Positions 14,476 to 22,167 of a DNA stretch of 47,450 nt are shown in pieces. Location of the stretch: contig URJL01000011.1 of NCBI GenBank assembly GCA_900548115.1, forward strand, positions 1-47,450, in the 5' to 3' direction. The notes below the pieces were generated by a model. That model worked only from the letters and a program-made list of their open reading frames with translations, was not told where the DNA came from and made no database searches. Source of the stretch: an uncultured Eubacteriales bacterium (GTDB lineage Bacteria > Bacillota > Clostridia > Oscillospirales > CAG-382). Each line of letters opens with the position of its first letter. Positions within the stretch are counted from its first letter, which is position 1. Both the position numbers and the translations under genes were made by a program.

Positions 14476-15045
14476 ATGGGACTTTTTGAGCTGTTTTTGC
14501 TCGCGGTCGGACTTTCGATGGACGCTTTTGCCGTGTCGGTCTGTAAGGGGCTTTCGACCCGAAAACTCTCGATGCGCCATTATCTTATCATCGGCGCATG
14601 GTTCGGCGGCTTTCAGGCACTTATGCCGACGGTCGGTTATTTTCTCGGTTCGGCTTTTCAAAAGTATATCGAGTCGATCGACCATTGGGTCGCCTTTATC
14701 CTCCTATGTCTGATCGGTGGCAACATGCTGCGCGAATCCTTCTCAAAGGAGGAGGAACACACCGACGCCTCCTTCGGCGTAAAATCCATGGCGCTCCTTG
14801 CCGTTGCAACCAGCATTGACGCCTTGGCGGTCGGAATTACCTTTGCGCTCCTGCCCGATGTCAACGTTCCCGCCGCCGTTTCGTTTATCGGCTGTATTAC
14901 CTTCATTCTCTCGGGCGTGGGACTTAAAGTCGGCAATGTTTTCGGGCTTCGGTACAAGCGCAAAGCCGAGTTTTGCGGCGGTATTATTCTGATTCTGATC
15001 GGCGTAAAAATACTGCTTGAGCATTTGGGCGTGATTTCCTTTTGA
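14476..15045 (+). CDS. mntP: Manganese efflux pump MntP
   Basis: The 189-residue membrane protein has six hydrophobic segments in two repeats. The repeat motifs are GLSMDAFAVSVCKGL (about residues 12-27) and ATSIDALAVGITFAL (about 115-130), with the intramembrane Asp of each half conserved. MntP exports Mn2+. The ATG at 14476 follows TCGGAGG. The gene stands alone behind its own promoter and a terminator-like leader hairpin. Confidence 0.93.
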   Translation: MGLFELFLLAVGLSMDAFAVSVCKGLSTRKLSMRHYLIIGAWFGGFQALMPTVGYFLGSAFQKYIESIDHWVAFILLCLIGGNMLRESFSKEEEHTDASFGVKSMALLAVATSIDALAVGITFALLPDVNVPAAVSFIGCITFILSGVGLKVGNVFGLRYKRKAEFCGGIILILIGVKILLEHLGVISF

Positions 15046-15149
15046 CTTTCTCGCATGACGGTGCGTTTTTTTGCGTAAATTATGGTAGATAAGTCAGATA
15101 GAAGAACGATTTTACAGCGTTTTTGGTTTTTCGTCTTCGGAGGTGTCTT

Positions 15150-16241
15150 ATGAAACGGCTTCACCCGCTTTCGATTGCGTTTACGTTTGCCGGCTGTTTT
15201 CTCGGAGCGGGCTTTGTGTCCGGACAGGAGCTGGGACAATTTTTTGCTTCATTCGGAAAAGAAGGGCTGTACGGTCTTGTGATCATGTTAACCTTACTTC
15301 CCGCCTTCGGCATTTTACTTTTGCGTCTTGTGGCGATAAGCGACATCGGCGAATGCGATGCGCTGGTCGTGCGCAGCCGCAACCGCTTTTTCATGGCGTT
15401 TATCGGATTTGCCGAGAATCTGTTTTTGTTCGGCGTTGCCGTGATTATGACGGCGGGAGCGGGCGCTTTGTTCACCCAACTGTTCTCCTTTCCCGCATGG
15501 ATTGCGACGGCGCTTTTCAGTCTGCTTTTGTTTTTGTTCCTTTTGGGCGGGGTCGAGCGCATGGTCGCACTTTTCAGTGTCACCGTGCCGATTTTGGTCG
15601 TCGTGATGGCGGCGGTGTGCGGGATATGCCTTTTTCGGTATGGGTTTCCCGATTATTCCGTCGTGCCCGCGCATGAGGGCAAAAACCCGCTTTTGCAAAG
15701 CTTTTTGTTTTCCGCTCTTTCCTTTGTGGCGTACAATGCGTTTTTGTCGGTCAGCATTCTGACGCCGGTGGGGCGAATGGTGCGCTCCCGCAAGACCGTG
15801 TATATCGGTATTCTCACGGGGACGGCGCTCCTTGCCGTAATTGCTTTCGGCATCTTTTCGGTTCTGCTTCTGTTTCCCGACGCGCTCTCGGATGAGCTTC
15901 CGATGCTTACGGTGGCGTCGAACCTTTCGCCGATCCTCGGCTATGTCTGCGCGGCGCTGCTTCTTTTGGGGATGCTCGGGACCGGTGTTTCGTCGCTTGT
16001 CGCCATGCAGAATTATGTGCGCCTGCGCCTCAAAAAGAGCGAGCTCTTCAACAGGGCGTTTTCCGCCGTGCTGTGCCTTTTGTGCTTTGCGGGAAGCCTT
16101 TTCGGATTCGGCGATCTTATCGGCACGATCTATCCGATCAGCGGCTATCTCGGTACGATTGCGCTTGTTTGCATTGCCGAGCACTATTTTCATCTGGCGC
16201 GGAAAAAGAAGAAAGAAGCACCGAAGAAAAAGTCGTTTTGA
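15150..16241 (+). CDS. YkvI-type membrane protein (APC-superfamily transporter-like)
   Basis: The 363-residue protein has about ten hydrophobic helices. The first contains GCFLGAGFVSGQELGQFFASFG, the unwound-helix pattern (GAGF.SG.E) seen in LeuT-fold transporters and typical of the YkvI family. The C-terminus is strongly basic (RKKKKEAPKKKSF). Substrate unknown; an amino acid or similar solute is possible. GGAGGTG precedes ATG 15150; the frame is open for nine more codons upstream. A terminator follows. Confidence 0.82.
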   Translation: MKRLHPLSIAFTFAGCFLGAGFVSGQELGQFFASFGKEGLYGLVIMLTLLPAFGILLLRLVAISDIGECDALVVRSRNRFFMAFIGFAENLFLFGVAVIMTAGAGALFTQLFSFPAWIATALFSLLLFLFLLGGVERMVALFSVTVPILVVVMAAVCGICLFRYGFPDYSVVPAHEGKNPLLQSFLFSALSFVAYNAFLSVSILTPVGRMVRSRKTVYIGILTGTALLAVIAFGIFSVLLLFPDALSDELPMLTVASNLSPILGYVCAALLLLGMLGTGVSSLVAMQNYVRLRLKKSELFNRAFSAVLCLLCFAGSLFGFGDLIGTIYPISGYLGTIALVCIAEHYFHLARKKKKEAPKKKSF

Positions 16242-16262
16242 CGGCGTTATAAAAGACAAAAA

Positions 16263-16295
16263 GCGCTCCCGAACGCACGAGCGGGAGCACTTTTA
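16263..16295 (+). terminator. Intrinsic terminator after the YkvI-like gene
   Basis: GCTCCCG (16265-16271) pairs with CGGGAGC (16282-16288), flanked by an A-rich and a TTTT tract. Confidence 0.75.
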
Positions 16296-16303
16296 ACGTG
16301 GTG

Positions 16304-16342
16304 AAGAAAAATTTCCCGATCGCAGTTGCCGCGATCGGGAAA
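16304..16342 (-). terminator. Intrinsic terminator of the P-loop gene
   Basis: A 12-bp stem TTTCCCGATCGC pairs with its exact complement at 16331-16342. On the minus strand it is followed by ATTTTTCTT. Confidence 0.85.
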
Positions 16343-16371
16343 TTCTCTATTGCTTTATTTGTCGGCGTGTT

Positions 16372-16782
16372 TTATGCAAGATATCCCTTCAGCGAAGCGG
16401 GGATCTTGTCGGTTTCGACCGACGCAGTTACGGTAAAGTTTATGTTGTTCTCCTTCAGAAGGGGAATGACCTTTACCATAAACGCTTCGAAATGCTCCAT
16501 ATCGTTGCGGCAGATCTTCAAAGCGGAGTCGATGAACAAATCGGTAATATCGTAATTGGAAGCGAGAATACCGCAGATAAAGCCGTAAAGCTCGTCGGCG
16601 CTGTCCACGCCGTAGGTCAAAGTATCGACAAGTCTTGCCTTATTGGTGATCTCATGGATAAGCTTGTTGCCCTGCTCGATACAAACAACATTTCCGTGTG
16701 CACTTGCGGCGGCGGCGTTGACCATTTCAATCAGATTTTTTGTTTTACCCGAACCCTTAAGTCCTGCAAAAATCTTGAGCAT
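16372..16782 (-). CDS. Small P-loop NTPase-like protein
   Basis: The 136-residue protein starts with a Walker A loop, MLKIFAGLKGSGKTKNLIEM (G-x4-GKT at about residues 7-14). A Walker-B-like strand DLFIDSAL lies near residue 82. The rest is alpha/beta with HGNVVCIEQGNKLIHEI. Similar short ATP-binding proteins are found in Clostridia without an assigned role. It is monocistronic, with its own promoter and a structured leader upstream and a terminator downstream. I cannot name a function. A RecA-like or thymidine-kinase-like fold is possible. Confidence 0.75.
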   Translation of the reverse strand: MLKIFAGLKGSGKTKNLIEMVNAAAASAHGNVVCIEQGNKLIHEITNKARLVDTLTYGVDSADELYGFICGILASNYDITDLFIDSALKICRNDMEHFEAFMVKVIPLLKENNINFTVTASVETDKIPASLKGYLA

Positions 16783-16810
16783 ATGAATGTACCTCCGGTA
16801 TAAGATTCGA

Positions 16811-16855
16811 CAGACGGCGTACTTCCCCGTCGGGAAGGAGCGCTCCTATCGTCTG
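16811..16855 (-). promoter_or_regulatory. Structured 5' leader of the P-loop gene (candidate RNA element)
   Basis: The predicted transcript starts at about 16855. An outer stem CAGACG/CGTCTG closes bases 16855-16850 with 16816-16811. Inside are a self-complementary GGAGCGCTCC and a hairpin TTCCC-GAC-GGGGAA. The whole resembles a small multi-branch RNA starting at the first nucleotide and ending about 30 bases before the start codon. It matches no riboswitch class that I recognise. It may regulate translation or protect the 5' end. Confidence 0.45.
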
Positions 16856-16860
16856 ACTTT

Positions 16861-16889
16861 ATTGTACCGCATTTTGTGAAAAAAGTCAA
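16861..16889 (-). promoter_or_regulatory. Promoter of the P-loop gene
   Basis: On the minus strand: TTGACT-N17-TACAAT, with predicted transcription start at the outer stem of the leader at 16855. Confidence 0.83.
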
Positions 16890-16955
16890 TATGAATCACA
16901 AAAAAATGCGCGCTTTCACGAAAAAATCAGACGGTATACACAATTCGTTCTCCAA

Positions 16956-19688
16956 TCAGCCGTTATACATAAGGCGCTGGATACGAAGCTTTGTGTGATC
17001 GGGCGCATGAATGCGCAGGGTGTGTTCGCCCTCCGCCATATTTTTCGCCAATGTCTGCGGCTTGCGGTTCATGTTCATGGTCTGCACGTCTCCGCCGTCG
17101 ACCGAGTATTCCATAATATCGGCGCGCGGTGCAGCGATACAGAGATCGGTTCCCTTTGTGTGCAGGATCAGCTCGTTATCCGCGGCGGTCGGAACAATGT
17201 ACTTTCCGTCGTCCGAAAGTGCCCAGTTCTTCGATTCGGAAAGATCGATATCCTTTGCTTCCAGCATGGTGAGGTTATACCAAAGTTTTTCGGCGCTTTT
17301 TTCGGGAAGAGCTTTGTCGCAAAGTGCTGCTGGAGCGGCGCTTTCGGCAGCAGAGAGGGCGTTTGCAAGATATTCGCTCAAAACCGACGCATAGTAAAGA
17401 TAACCCGTGTCGTTCGGATGGACGTAATCGGAATAGTAATCCGCCCATTTAAGATTTCTGTCGCCGATATAATCGGCAAGGGCACGTCCGAAGTTGACCG
17501 ATGGTATGTCGTAAAGCTTTGCAATCTTTTCCTGTGCCGCTGCAGTCGGGAAATAGGGAAGCTTGCGGTCGATCTTGTCGTCGATCGTATAAACGATCAC
17601 AATATCGGCTTTGGGGTTGTGCTCGTAAATGCGGCGGATGAGCGTTTCGAAGAAGACGATCGTGTCGTTGTCGTTTTCGGCGGAATACCAAGGCGAGTCG
17701 TTGATGGCATATTCGACGAAAACAAGGTCGTAATCATACGCGAGAAGATCGGCGTCCATGCGATAGACCGCGTATTTCGTATACGAGTCGCCGATGGCGG
17801 CGTTGACCTGATGAATGTCGCAGTCGGGATAGGTGTTTTGAAAATCCTCGACGATGCGTGCGCGCCAGCTTGTCTTGTCGGGCAGTGTTGCGCCCGCGCC
17901 CGCCGTTACCGAACCGCCGATAAAGGCGACGTTCAGCTTCTTTTCGTGCGAAAGCTTATAATACGTGTTGTTCAGCGAAGCGCGGTACTGCATATACCCG
18001 TCAAATCGGCTGCTTTTTTCGGTCGTCCACATAATCGTTCCTTCCTTTTCGGATAAATTTGCCGCGGCGCAGATCTGCGCCTTTGCCCAGTGTGCACCGA
18101 CATCGGAAAAGCTTCCGACAGCGGTTTCTTTGTTTTCGTTCGGGATGCGGCAGAGAAGACGGTTGAGCATGGTGACGGCTTCCGCACGGGTGATGAGCGC
18201 GTCGGGGCGGAACGTCCCGTCCTCATAACCCGAAACGATTCCGGCAAAGGCAGCCGTCTCGACCGCGTTTTTGTAAGGATAATCCTTGCCGACATCGGGG
18301 AACGAAAGCGGGAAGAGAAGCTTTCGTTCGAATTTCGGATAAATTTTCATGATAAGCTCGCAAAATTCTCCGCGCGTAATTTCGCGGTTCGGCAGAATTT
18401 CGTTCTCGTTTTTCAGCGTGTCGAGATATCCGAGCCGTGCGAAAAGTCCGATATACGGCGAAAACCAAGCGTCGGCGGCAACATCGGAAAAAGCGCTTTC
18501 CGCGCTGAGCGTTTTAATCTCGTTTTCGTCGGCGATAAGACGGCAGAGCGTGGTGACCGCTTCGGCTCGCGTAATCTTGTTCTGCGGACGAAAAGTGCCG
18601 TCGCTGTAGCCTGCGATGTAAGCGCCGTCGCGGCGCGGCGAAATGCGGATTGCCTCGCAGGGGGTGAGCGTCAGGCTATTTTCGGGCTTGAAAACGCCGT
18701 TTTCAAAGGGAATTTTCTCCTCTCCCGAAAGGGCGCTCGTCGCCGCAAATCCGTTGCGGTCGTAAAGACGAAATCCCGAAAAGGCTCCGTCCTCGGAGAA
18801 GACCGTCTCGGCTTTTCCTTCGGTGAGCGTCAGCACAATATCGAAAAATCCGTCGGGCATTTCCGTATCGGTATCCGCGACGGCGTAGACCTTACCCGTA
18901 AGAGAAGCGTCGGCACGGTCGAATTTTTCGATTTTGGTTTTGGCGTCAAGATTTACGACGACATCGCCGCCGATCTTGTCGCTGCCGAGTGTCAGAAGAC
19001 CGATCGCGGCGCCGCGCAGCTCCGCGTCGACGCTTCCCGTAAGCTCACTGCCGAGCGTAAGCGTGTCGGCGGTAATATCGGAAAGCCGATACGTGATCAC
19101 ACCGACTCCCGCTCCGCACGAAAGAGAGCGATATGTACCCGAGGCAAGCGTGACCGTGCCGTTCGGCTCAGCTATGACCGAGAGGGGCGCGGGATAGTTT
19201 TTCACATTCGGACCGTTTTCAACATAATGCACGGTCGAGAAGGAATCAAAACCGCCTTTTGCGCAAAAATCATGCCCGCCCGTGCGGATCACGCCGTTTT
19301 CGGGCATTTTCAGCACAATACGCGAAAAGACCGTGTCGGCGGGGAGCAAAATTTCGGCTTGTGACAGCTGTAAAACATTGCCCGTGGCAAGCTCGCCCGC
19401 TCCCTCGACGGTAAGCGGAAAGGCTTTGTCGGGATAGGAGTCGGTCGACGCCGTTCCCTGAAGGACGATCCGCCCGCCCTTTTCGGAAAGCTCCTTTACC
19501 GCTTCGTCGAAGGTCTTGACGGCGGAATAGGTCTTGTCGCCGAAGCGCACCTTGCCGAAGGAGGAAACAAAGACGGTGTCTTTGCCGTTCAAATTTTCCG
19601 TTTGCGCAGCGGCGCGCGAGAAAGGTACTCCCGCGGCGAGAAGAAGCGACGCCGTCAAAAGGAAAATAAATCGGTTGCGGTTCTTCAT
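16956..19688 (-). CDS. Secreted SLH-domain protein with SGNH/GDSL hydrolase domain
   Basis: The 910-residue protein has a signal peptide (FIFLLTASLLLAAGVPFSRAAA) and a long beta-rich N-terminal region of about 330 residues. Three SLH repeats follow at about 355-530, with YSDGTFRPQNKITRAEAV, FSDVAADAWFSPYI, and YEDGTFRPDALITRAEAV. The SGNH hydrolase domain, about 580-790, shows block I IGGSVTAGAG, block III YAINDS and block V DYVHPNDTGY. A beta-rich C-terminus may bind carbohydrate. Such enzymes usually deacylate polysaccharides. It is probably anchored to the wall and acts outside the cell. ATG 19688 follows AAAGGAG; the frame opens 25 codons earlier. Confidence 0.88.
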   Translation of the reverse strand: MKNRNRFIFLLTASLLLAAGVPFSRAAAQTENLNGKDTVFVSSFGKVRFGDKTYSAVKTFDEAVKELSEKGGRIVLQGTASTDSYPDKAFPLTVEGAGELATGNVLQLSQAEILLPADTVFSRIVLKMPENGVIRTGGHDFCAKGGFDSFSTVHYVENGPNVKNYPAPLSVIAEPNGTVTLASGTYRSLSCGAGVGVITYRLSDITADTLTLGSELTGSVDAELRGAAIGLLTLGSDKIGGDVVVNLDAKTKIEKFDRADASLTGKVYAVADTDTEMPDGFFDIVLTLTEGKAETVFSEDGAFSGFRLYDRNGFAATSALSGEEKIPFENGVFKPENSLTLTPCEAIRISPRRDGAYIAGYSDGTFRPQNKITRAEAVTTLCRLIADENEIKTLSAESAFSDVAADAWFSPYIGLFARLGYLDTLKNENEILPNREITRGEFCELIMKIYPKFERKLLFPLSFPDVGKDYPYKNAVETAAFAGIVSGYEDGTFRPDALITRAEAVTMLNRLLCRIPNENKETAVGSFSDVGAHWAKAQICAAANLSEKEGTIMWTTEKSSRFDGYMQYRASLNNTYYKLSHEKKLNVAFIGGSVTAGAGATLPDKTSWRARIVEDFQNTYPDCDIHQVNAAIGDSYTKYAVYRMDADLLAYDYDLVFVEYAINDSPWYSAENDNDTIVFFETLIRRIYEHNPKADIVIVYTIDDKIDRKLPYFPTAAAQEKIAKLYDIPSVNFGRALADYIGDRNLKWADYYSDYVHPNDTGYLYYASVLSEYLANALSAAESAAPAALCDKALPEKSAEKLWYNLTMLEAKDIDLSESKNWALSDDGKYIVPTAADNELILHTKGTDLCIAAPRADIMEYSVDGGDVQTMNMNRKPQTLAKNMAEGEHTLRIHAPDHTKLRIQRLMYNG

Positions 19689-19734
19689 AATGTCTCCTTT
19701 GAAAAATAGAAATTTGCAAAGCGTTTCTCTCAAA

Positions 19735-19763
19735 ATTATACAACGGAAGAATCGGTTTTTCAA
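19735..19763 (-). promoter_or_regulatory. Promoter of the SLH/SGNH hydrolase gene
   Basis: On the minus strand: TTGAAA-N17-TATAAT, about 45 bases upstream of the start codon. Confidence 0.82.
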
Positions 19764-19779
19764 TAGTTTTGGTGCAATT

Positions 19780-19813
19780 TGTAAAAAAAGACAGCGCTTT
19801 TTGCGCCGTCTTT
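19780..19813 (-). terminator. Intrinsic terminator of the YtxH-like small gene
   Basis: AAAGACGGCGC pairs with GCGCTGTCTTT (one G-T pair) around a five-base loop on the minus strand, followed by TTTT. Confidence 0.8.
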
Positions 19814-19843
19814 CGTGACTGTCTTACTTGTTTGTGCCGAACT

Positions 19844-20017
19844 TTACGAAAGCGACATGTTGTCGTTGACGTATTGCTCCACCTTGTTCAAAAGCTTTTT
19901 TGCCTTGCGCTTGATCTTGGTCGACTCGTTTTTATCCTGAATTTCCTTGTAAAGCGTCGCGGCGGCGGCACCGACCGCAAGACCCGACAGCATTCCGCAT
20001 ACAAATTTTCCGCACAT
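19844..20017 (-). CDS. YtxH-like small membrane-associated protein
   Basis: The 57-residue frame has ATG 20017 preceded by AAAGGAG and stop TAA at 19846-19844. It starts CGKFVCGMLSGLAVGAAAATLY (a glycine/alanine-rich hydrophobic segment), followed by a charged helix (KNESTKIKRKAKKLLNKVEQY). This matches the layout of YtxH-type small proteins. Function unknown. It has its own terminator directly downstream. Confidence 0.72.
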   Translation of the reverse strand: MCGKFVCGMLSGLAVGAAAATLYKEIQDKNESTKIKRKAKKLLNKVEQYVNDNMSLS

Positions 20018-20100
20018 ATCGGTTTCTCCTTTTTCGTTTTTGTTTTTTCGGTTTACGGCGTTAGTATGGGCGGAAATTTTAAAAAATATGCGAAAACGGC

Positions 20101-21066
20101 TTATGCTTTTCGATATCCCGTCGAAAAATCCACAACGTTTTTCGGTGTTTTTCCTTCAAAATAGGCGGACAGATTATTGTAGGCGAGCGATACGATCGCA
20201 TCGTAGGTATCGCGCAGATGGAAAAAGCCCGAAACGTGCGGCGTGATGAGGCAGTTTTTGCGCTTCCACAGAGGATGGTCGGCGGGAAGCGGTTCGGGCT
20301 CGGTGACATCCAGCCCCGCACCGTAAAGCTTTCCGCTTTGAAGCGCCCGCACCAGCGCGTCGGTATCTATGGCAGAGCCGCGTCCGACGTTCAGAAGAAC
20401 CGCGCCGTCCTTCATGGCGCCGATCATTTTTTCATCAAACAAATGAACGGTCTTCGCCGTTTCGGGAAGCGAGAGCGCCACGATATCAAAATCGCCGACA
20501 ATGCTTTTCAGCTCGTCGGGGGAATACATCGCTTCGATAAACGCGGGTTTTTCGACGGTCGTGCGGCGAATACCCGAAACGTGCATGCCCAAGGCGTGCG
20601 CCGTTTTGGCAAACGCTTCTCCGATATCGCCCATTCCGACGACCAGAACCTTTGCGCCGTAAATCGAGCGGACCGAGCCTTCGTCGCGCCACAGCGATTC
20701 GTTTTGGTTGTCGCGGTAGAGATGGAGTTTTTTATATAACGAATAGACCATGCCCATCATATGTTCGCTTATGGCATGACCGAAAGTGCCCGAGGAGTTG
20801 GTGAGAAGGACCCCGGGTGCCAAAACGCCCTCTTTGACAAAGGCGTTGGAGCCTGCCATGGAAAGATGAAGGTAACGAAGCGAAGAAGCGCGGGCGAGAT
20901 CGCTCGGAGCGGGCGTTCCGATGATCACCTCGTATTCGGCATAATCGGCGGGCGTCATTTCTTTTGTATCGCGAAAATAGACGGCGTAGGCGTATTTTTC
21001 GCAAAGATGCGTAAATTTCTCCTGTTTGTCCGCTTCTAGCGGAACGGTAATGCAGACTTTTTTCAT
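20101..21066 (-). CDS. D-2-hydroxyacid dehydrogenase family protein
   Basis: The 321-residue protein is NAD(P)-binding. It has the Rossmann motif VLVVGMGDIGEAFAKTA (about 137-153) and the catalytic set of the family: Arg in LLNVGRGSAID (about 232), Glu in DVTEPEPLPADHPLW (about 260) and His in ITPHVSGF (about 280). These enzymes reduce 2-keto acids or oxidise 2-hydroxyacids. It lies 38 bases downstream of the AraC gene and is co-directional, so the two are probably co-transcribed with the sugar locus as target. Substrate unknown. Confidence 0.88.
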   Translation of the reverse strand: MKKVCITVPLEADKQEKFTHLCEKYAYAVYFRDTKEMTPADYAEYEVIIGTPAPSDLARASSLRYLHLSMAGSNAFVKEGVLAPGVLLTNSSGTFGHAISEHMMGMVYSLYKKLHLYRDNQNESLWRDEGSVRSIYGAKVLVVGMGDIGEAFAKTAHALGMHVSGIRRTTVEKPAFIEAMYSPDELKSIVGDFDIVALSLPETAKTVHLFDEKMIGAMKDGAVLLNVGRGSAIDTDALVRALQSGKLYGAGLDVTEPEPLPADHPLWKRKNCLITPHVSGFFHLRDTYDAIVSLAYNNLSAYFEGKTPKNVVDFSTGYRKA

Positions 21067-21104
21067 GAAGAGTTCTTTCCTTTCCGAGTTTTTCCGAGTT
21101 TGAA

Positions 21105-21950
21105 TCAATGATTGCGTTTGTATTGCAGGGGCGATATTCCGACCCGCGATTTAAAAAGACGGCTGAAATAATTGGCGTCCGAAAAACCGCAGCTCTCGGC
21201 GATTTCCCCGATTGAGTAGACTTTTGCCTTCAAAAGGTCTTTTGCCCGAAGCAGTCGCAGCGTGATCTGATATTCAATGGGCGAGGTGTGAAATACCTCG
21301 CCGAAAAGGCGGCGAAAATGCGTTTGCGAAAGCTTGCAGAGCGACGCCAAAAATTCCACCGTAATACTCTCGGTAAAATGGCTGTCGATATAGCGCTTTG
21401 CTTCGTATACCTGCGAAAAATCGCGCGGGTCGATGCGCAAGGTGCGGTACTCCCGAAAATAATCGTGGAACAAAAGATAAAGTCGCGCCTTGGCGATCAG
21501 CTTAAAACCGTCCTGTTTTCCGTTCCACACGGCAAGAAGCTCGGAGAGCGCCGTCTCGTAAAGCGACGGATCTTTCGGCGTAAGGCGAAGAATGTTTTCC
21601 CCCGAAAGGTACGGTAAAAGAACGCCGACGCGATCGGGCTCGTCCTGCAGTGTAAAATTCAGCGTATAGTGAAGAAAAGGCGCTTCCTTCCCCGTAACGA
21701 CGGTATAACGCGCGCGGGGCGGAAGAAAGAGCATATCGCCCTTTGCCACCGAGAAACGCTCATTTTCACAGACGTATTCGCTTTTTCCTTCGATACAGTA
21801 AACGAAACCGCTGTACATTCTGCCGTTTTTGTAGCCGGTATCGTACACCGCGGGCTTGTATTCGCACTTGTGAATGAGGGCGATCTCCGTAATGTCGACA
21901 TCAAATCCGGGAAGATTCTGATACGGATTCGGAGGATAAAAACGTTCCAC
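21105..21950 (-). CDS. AraC-family transcriptional regulator
   Basis: The 281-residue protein has an N-terminal cupin-like sensing domain (GRMYSGFVYCIEGKSEYV, then VAKGDMLFLPPRARYTV) and a C-terminal double helix-turn-helix (about 180-280: ITVEFLASLCKLSQTHFRRLFGEVF, then IGEIAESCGFSDANYFSRLFKSRVGISP). The start is GTG 21950, chosen because AAAAAGGAG precedes it at normal distance. It is divergent from the isomerase/glycosidase operon and upstream of the dehydrogenase, so it likely controls both in response to a sugar. Confidence 0.9.
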   Translation of the reverse strand: MERFYPPNPYQNLPGFDVDITEIALIHKCEYKPAVYDTGYKNGRMYSGFVYCIEGKSEYVCENERFSVAKGDMLFLPPRARYTVVTGKEAPFLHYTLNFTLQDEPDRVGVLLPYLSGENILRLTPKDPSLYETALSELLAVWNGKQDGFKLIAKARLYLLFHDYFREYRTLRIDPRDFSQVYEAKRYIDSHFTESITVEFLASLCKLSQTHFRRLFGEVFHTSPIEYQITLRLLRAKDLLKAKVYSIGEIAESCGFSDANYFSRLFKSRVGISPLQYKRNH

Positions 21951-22010
21951 AGCTCTTTTTCTCCTTTTTACGGCGCAACGGCACAACGGTATTTGCGCTT
22001 TCCTGACGAC

Positions 22011-22039
22011 AGTTTACCCGTTTTGCGCGGGTTTGTCAA
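22011..22039 (-). promoter_or_regulatory. Promoter of the AraC/dehydrogenase operon
   Basis: On the minus strand: TTGACA-N17-TAAACT. The spacer holds an inverted repeat (ACCCG/CGGGT, 22016-22032) that could be a regulator site. Confidence 0.78.
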
Positions 22040-22080
22040 GAGAAATGGACAAATAATGCTATAAATAGTCGAAAAGTCTC

Positions 22081-22109
22081 TTTACTTTTCAAGCTGTCCC
22101 GCGTATACT
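22081..22109 (+). promoter_or_regulatory. Promoter of the isomerase/glycosidase operon
   Basis: TTTACT-N17-TATACT about 60 bases upstream of the isomerase start, divergent from the AraC promoter. Confidence 0.78.
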
Positions 22110-22167
22110 GAGGGTAGTAAAACCCGCGATGGGGAGAAAATCGAAATCGAAAAAGGGGAGAAGAAAA

